Shown here piece after piece: positions 62,945-64,000 of a DNA stretch of 64,000 bases (positions within the stretch are counted from its first letter, which is position 1; the number at the start of each line of letters is the position of its first letter). The position numbers and the translations under genes were made by a program. The stretch is taken from positions 341,095-405,094 of the forward strand of contig NZ_DASZBH010000004.1 in NCBI RefSeq assembly GCF_035944355.1. Reading direction: 5' to 3'. The notes below the pieces were generated by a model. That model saw only the letters and a list, made by a program, of their open reading frames with translations, did no database searches and was not told the DNA's origin. This DNA is from Frateuria_A sp035944355. Its GTDB lineage: Bacteria > Pseudomonadota > Gammaproteobacteria > Xanthomonadales > Rhodanobacteraceae.

Positions 62945-62990
62945 AACGGCTGGTATGCCATCGGGTATGCCAGCCGTTGTTGTTTCTGGG
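62945..62990 (+). terminator. long stem-loop after tRNA-Ser
   Basis: AACGGCTGGTATGCC and GGTATGCCAGCCGTT (62945-62959 and 62964-62978) pair over 15 bp with two G-U wobbles and an atcg loop, followed by a T-rich tract (gttgttt). It fits a terminator for csrA/tRNA-Ser. Because it contains two direct copies of GGTATGCCA, it could also be a remnant of an integration site. Confidence 0.5.
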
Positions 62991-63034
62991 TTGATGCTGG
63001 TTGTGCCTAGCGGTGAGTAGGTCGAAACCGAAAG

Positions 63035-63432
63035 CTATGGGTCGACACTTTCCCCTTCGCACCGATGGGATCCAGCAGTGACCTGCTTTCGTGATGAGCA
63101 TCCGGGTATCGATAGACCCAGGACGAGGAGCGGGAGCTGCCACGGCTGACGCCTGATCGCCTCAGCCAGGGTTTCGGCTGAAACCGGCAGGACGTCGCCC
63201 CACGCGATGGCTCCCTTCATCAGCACACCCGCGTGTCGGACGGAAACATGCCCGAATCGAGGCGCAAGGCCTCGTACCAGCCATCGTGGAAGGCACGCCC
63301 GCAAAAATAGATCGCGGGAGTCAGCACCACGAGAATGAGCGAAAGCACGGTCAACGTGGTGGCCCGCTTTGAGGACTCATGGCGGCGTTGTATCTGATGT
63401 GCACGATGTATCGGGAGCGGGCTGCCTTCCAT
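63035..63432 (-). pseudogene. frameshifted small membrane protein gene
   Basis: The 5' part (from the ATG at 63432) encodes a one-helix membrane protein (TLTVLSLILVVLTPAIYFCG) that stops after DSGMFPSDTRVC. In a second frame the sequence continues without a gap as VLMKGAIAWGDVLPVSAETL and AEAIRRQPWQLPLLVLGLSI. The switch falls at GGTGTGCTGATG near 63225, where removing two bases (one GT) would restore one reading frame of about 130 residues. No family recognised. The last 20 residues (after GLSIPG) look non-native. Confidence 0.6.
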
Positions 63433-63500
63433 GTGAGCTCATGCGTAGGTTCCGTGGTGGTGAAGGACGGCAGAAGCAGCGTGTCGTGTGCCCTGGTCCA

Positions 63501-63862
63501 TGAATCGCCCAGGGTTTCCTAGACATCTCAGGGCCATGGAAAATGGCCTATTCGGAGGTGTCCATGAGCAGCAAGCGGTATACGGATGAGTTCAAGGTAG
63601 AGGCGGTCCGCCAGGTGACGGATCGCGGGTTCAAGGTGGCGGAGGTGGCCGAGCGGTTGGGGGTGACCACGCACAGCCTGTACGCCTGGCTGCGCAAATT
63701 CGGCAGGTCCGGCGTCGTGCAACGGGCCGAGCTGGACCAGAGCGCCGAGGTCCGGCGCCTGAAGGCCGAGTTGCGCCGGGTCACCGAGGAGCGCGACATC
63801 CTAAAAAAGGCCGCCGCGTACTTTGCCAAGGGGTAAAGGCAAAGTACGCGTTCATGCAGGCG
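63501..63862 (+). mobile_element. IS3-family insertion sequence, 5' part, broken in orfB
   Basis: A left end starting TGAATCGCCCAGGGTTTCCT (63501) of IS3 type precedes an intact orfA (63564-63836). A slippery run CTAAAAAAGG (63802-63811) in orfA is the kind used for -1 frameshifting into orfB. The orfB start reads KYAFMQA (63842-63862) and then ends abruptly at a stop where another IS begins. The rest of the element is not in the window. Confidence 0.8.
63564..63836 (+). CDS. IS3-family transposase OrfA
   Basis: DNA-binding first protein of an IS3-family element, 90 aa: MSSKRYTDEFKVEAVRQVTD, helix-turn-helix VAERLGVTTHSLYAWLRKFG, then a leucine-zipper-like helix (VRRLKAELRRVTEERDILKK) ending AAAYFAKG. 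The ATG at 63564 has GGAGG five bases upstream. Without an intact OrfB catalytic domain the element cannot make the OrfAB transposase, so it should be immobile on its own. Confidence 0.93.
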   Translation: MSSKRYTDEFKVEAVRQVTDRGFKVAEVAERLGVTTHSLYAWLRKFGRSGVVQRAELDQSAEVRRLKAELRRVTEERDILKKAAAYFAKG

Positions 63863-64000
63863 TAAGCTCCCCCGTTAGGCAGACATCTCGAAAGTAGAAC
63901 TTTCTGGCATCGTTCCCGAGCCAGGAGGTTCCATGAAGAAGTCGAAGTTCACCGAGACGCAGATCGTCTCGATCCTCAAGCAGGCCGACGCCGGGGTGCC
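63863..64000 (+). mobile_element. second IS3-family element, inserted into the first, cut by window edge
   Basis: The sequence after 63862 (taagctcccccgttaggcag) does not continue orfB of the first IS and looks like the left end of another IS3-group element. Its leader runs to an orfA start at 63933. Only about 138 bp are visible. The insertion point is taken as the place where the KYAFMQA frame ends; the exact terminal repeat and target duplication cannot be fixed from one end. Confidence 0.7.
63933..64000 (+). CDS. IS3-family transposase OrfA, N-terminus only
   Basis: The first 22 codons read MKKSKFTETQIVSILKQADA, the typical OrfA start of a second IS3-family group, and run off the window. 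An AGGAGG box (63923-63928) lies four bases before the ATG. It differs clearly from the OrfA at 63564, so the two elements belong to different IS3 subgroups. Confidence 0.88.
   Translation, partial: MKKSKFTETQIVSILKQADAGV

Noticed and set aside
62745..63143. minus-strand frame across the tRNA-Ser reading AEREGFEPSIRLL
   Set aside because: This is the well-known artefact of translating the complement of a tRNA-Ser gene; the REGFEPSI string is the T arm and not a protein.

Overview
The window is GC-rich chromosomal DNA of a gammaproteobacterium. Gene order and protein character point to the Xanthomonadales (Lysobacterales), most likely the Rhodanobacteraceae (Dyella, Rhodanobacter, Frateuria or Luteibacter type). 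Supporting signs are the recA-recX-alaS-csrA order, a GumN/TraB-like protein, the map-glnD-(HD-GYP)-dapD-yffB-dapE order, and families of intergenic inverted repeats of the Xanthomonas kind. The genus is an inference; no rRNA is present.

Region 1 (1-17.1 kb, minus strand) is one long core cluster, transcribed from right to left: rpsB-tsf-pyrH-frr-uppS-cdsA-dxr-rseP-bamA-lpxD-fabZ-lpxA-lpxB-rnhB, then a TlpA-like thioredoxin and a 69-aa protein, then dnaE (cut by the window edge). It links translation factors, isoprenoid and phospholipid synthesis, outer-membrane assembly and lipid A synthesis. Many genes overlap by 4-11 bp. No skp lies between bamA and lpxD. Region 2 (17.1-24.8 kb, mostly plus) holds map, glnD, dapD, a Spx/YffB-like protein and dapE, with a convergent HD-GYP-like gene whose catalytic motif is degenerate.

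Region 3 (24.8-35.6 kb) is accessory: an ECF42-type sigma factor with its DGPF partner, an AraC-family remnant, a penicillin-acylase-family enzyme coupled to a phosphodiester-glycosidase-like lipoprotein, Nudix and VOC proteins, a flippase plus glycosyltransferase pair of lower GC, and a two-gene lipoate ligase. Region 4 (35.8-41.3 kb, minus) has a fluoride riboswitch leading crcB/fluC, a DUF190 gene and a cyclopropane fatty acid synthase, then a GumN-like gene and parC. Region 5 (41.5-47.2 kb) carries an MFS exporter, a large DUF5916-type outer-membrane protein, a 3-methyladenine glycosylase, ChaB, a tiny membrane peptide and a YfcE-like phosphoesterase.

Region 6 (47.3-51.4 kb, minus) is a thiamine-uptake locus: a TPP riboswitch, a TonB-dependent receptor and a PnuC-like transporter best read as PnuT; an APH-fold kinase lies just upstream. 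Region 7 (51.6-62.9 kb) contains an AEC transporter, an S4 RNA-binding protein, a divergent TetR/GST pair with a visible palindromic operator, mutS, pncC, recA, recX, alaS, csrA and tRNA-Ser(GCU). Region 8 (62.9-64 kb) is a decayed end: a frameshifted membrane-protein gene and two nested IS3-family elements, the second cut by the window edge. No CRISPR array or prophage was seen.
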